From the NCBI GenBank assembly GCA_030606335.1, contig JAUWGP010000031.1, forward strand, positions 1 to 33,548: DNA of 33,548 nt, read 5' to 3'. The position numbers and the translations under genes were made by a program. How positions within the stretch are numbered: the stretch's first letter is position 1; each line of letters starts with the position of its first letter. Origin of the DNA: Caldifarciminota bacterium. Lineage in GTDB: Bacteria > Hydrothermota > UBA3073. Positions 32,896 through 33,548 of this stretch are shown piece by piece. Under the pieces are notes generated by a model. The model did no database searches and had not been told where the DNA came from. It worked only from the letters and a program-made list of their open reading frames with translations.

Positions 32896-32924
32896 ATTAT
32901 AACATAAATATAGTAAATTGTCAA
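32896..32924 (-). promoter_or_regulatory. Perfect consensus promoter of the tRNA-Lys/tRNA-Glu unit
   Basis: On the minus strand TTGACA (32919-32924), a 17-bp spacer and TATAAT (32896-32901). The expected start site falls on or next to G1 of tRNA-Lys (32889), leaving almost no 5' leader. Confidence 0.85.
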
Positions 32925-32990
32925 GATGTTTTTTAGAGAGCTCTTTAAAAACTACCTTTGAGCTCTCTTGTAATCAAAAGTCCTTATCCC

Positions 32991-33264
32991 TTGTCATTGC
33001 GAGGAGTCCGTCAAGATGTACGATGGATTGACGGACGAAGTAATCGCATCACTTCTGAACCGTGGAATACTGGATGGAGTGACAGTCTTTAGACTGTTAT
33101 GCAGACAATATTACTATTCATTTAACAGCATAAATGCTGTCATTCCTATAAAGCTACCTAAACATGATTATTCAACTTTTGGGAATGTCCAAAAGTTACG
33201 TGATACGGGTCTGTCCTGTCATTGCGAATCCATCGTCCGTCAAGAATTACGACGGATTTACGGA
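32991..33264. repeat. Palindromic repeat zone with GTCATTGCGA units
   Basis: Two GTCATTGCGA words (32993 and 33218) each precede an inner hairpin: GTCCGTCAA/TTGACGGAC (33006-33036) and CCGTC/GACGG (33237-33255). Between them are three tight hairpins: ACAGTCT-tt-AGACTGT (33082-33097), ACAGCAT-aa-ATGCTGT (33125-33140) and AACTTTTGG/CCAAAAGTT (33174-33197). The 83-codon open frame here is not a credible gene. Confidence 0.65.
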
Positions 33265-33548
33265 TGAAGCAATCGCTTTTTACTGAATTATATCACATAT
33301 GAGATTGCCACGTTCATTTCATTCACTCGCAATGACACACTACTCTTTGTCATTGCGAGCTGTAGGTGAAGCAATCGCTTTTTACTGAATTATATCACAT
33401 ATGAGATTGCCACGTTCATTTCATTCACTCGCAATGACACACTACTCTTTGTCATTGCGAGCCGTAGGTGAAGCAATCGCTTTTTACTGAATTATATCAC
33501 ATATGAGATTGCCACGTTCATTTCATTCACTCGCAATGACACAATACT
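33265..33548. repeat. 102-bp tandem repeat, about 2.8 copies, running off the window
   Basis: Copies begin at 33265, 33367 and 33469 with TGAAGCAATCGCTTTTTACT and are nearly identical, and the last is cut by the window edge. Each unit contains GAGATTGCCACG and ends in CTCGCAATGAC, followed by GTCATTGCGAG of the next unit. Every junction is therefore an inverted repeat, and the inner GCAATC/GATTGC words form a second one. Confidence 0.9.

Noticed and set aside
33016-33267. 83-codon plus-strand open frame
   Set aside because: It runs through palindromic repeats and hairpins, has no ribosome-binding site, and its protein resembles no folded domain.
33265-33548. Possible CRISPR array because of regular repeats
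   Set aside because: The 102-bp units are directly adjacent with no unique spacers, and no cas genes are present.

Overview
The window looks like AT-rich chromosomal DNA from an uncultured, Gram-negative-type bacterium. Large signal-peptide-bearing beta-barrel proteins, PorV/UPF0164-like outer-membrane proteins, an HhH/beta-barrel hybrid and a protein with a C-terminal FlgD-like sorting domain occur together. This mix resembles FCB-group-like candidate phyla such as WOR-3/Stahlbacteria; the taxonomic placement is inference only. Almost every gene is on the minus strand; the exceptions are a small transposable element and an rpmF/EF-G-like pair. Intergenic spaces are full of short palindromic and MITE-like repeats.

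Positions 1-6190 are an accessory region. In minus-strand transcription order it holds a small lipoprotein, a 108-aa protein whose stop codon lies inside a 58-bp attC-like site, a 438-aa protein of unknown function, two related tiny Cys-rich ORFs (one apparently frameshifted), a second, longer attC-like palindrome, an alpha/beta-hydrolase and a conserved membrane protein. This fits integron-type gene cassettes without a visible integrase. The region abuts a ComM/YifB gene that has lost its C-terminal third, which suggests an insertion or deletion boundary near 6190-6250. Three copies of a strong palindrome lie beside that boundary.

Positions 7480-15080 encode the cell envelope: a FadL/PorV-like barrel, the HhH/barrel protein, a PorV-like protein and a multidomain secreted protein. 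Positions 15250-22250 are metabolic: biotin ligase, a transglutaminase-like protein, an 8-Cys ferredoxin, sucD, sucC, pgk and gap. GAPDH, PGK and succinyl-CoA synthetase together give a substrate-level phosphorylation block, with a near-consensus promoter ahead of gap. Positions 22363-23393 are a RAYT-type HUH transposase gene inside 22-bp terminal inverted repeats, with a perfect promoter that probably makes a leaderless message. rpmF and an EF-G-like GTPase follow on the plus strand. On the minus strand come ahcY, hflX, argF, an aminotransferase and another envelope protein, then tRNA-Glu and tRNA-Lys behind a perfect promoter. The right edge (32991-33548) is a palindromic repeat zone ending in a 102-bp tandem repeat that runs off the window.

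Several start codons were moved inward from the longest open frame (argF, ahcY, hflX, birA, the lipoprotein, the 438-aa protein), because a ribosome-binding site precedes the inner start or because the extra N-terminus is translated repeat DNA.
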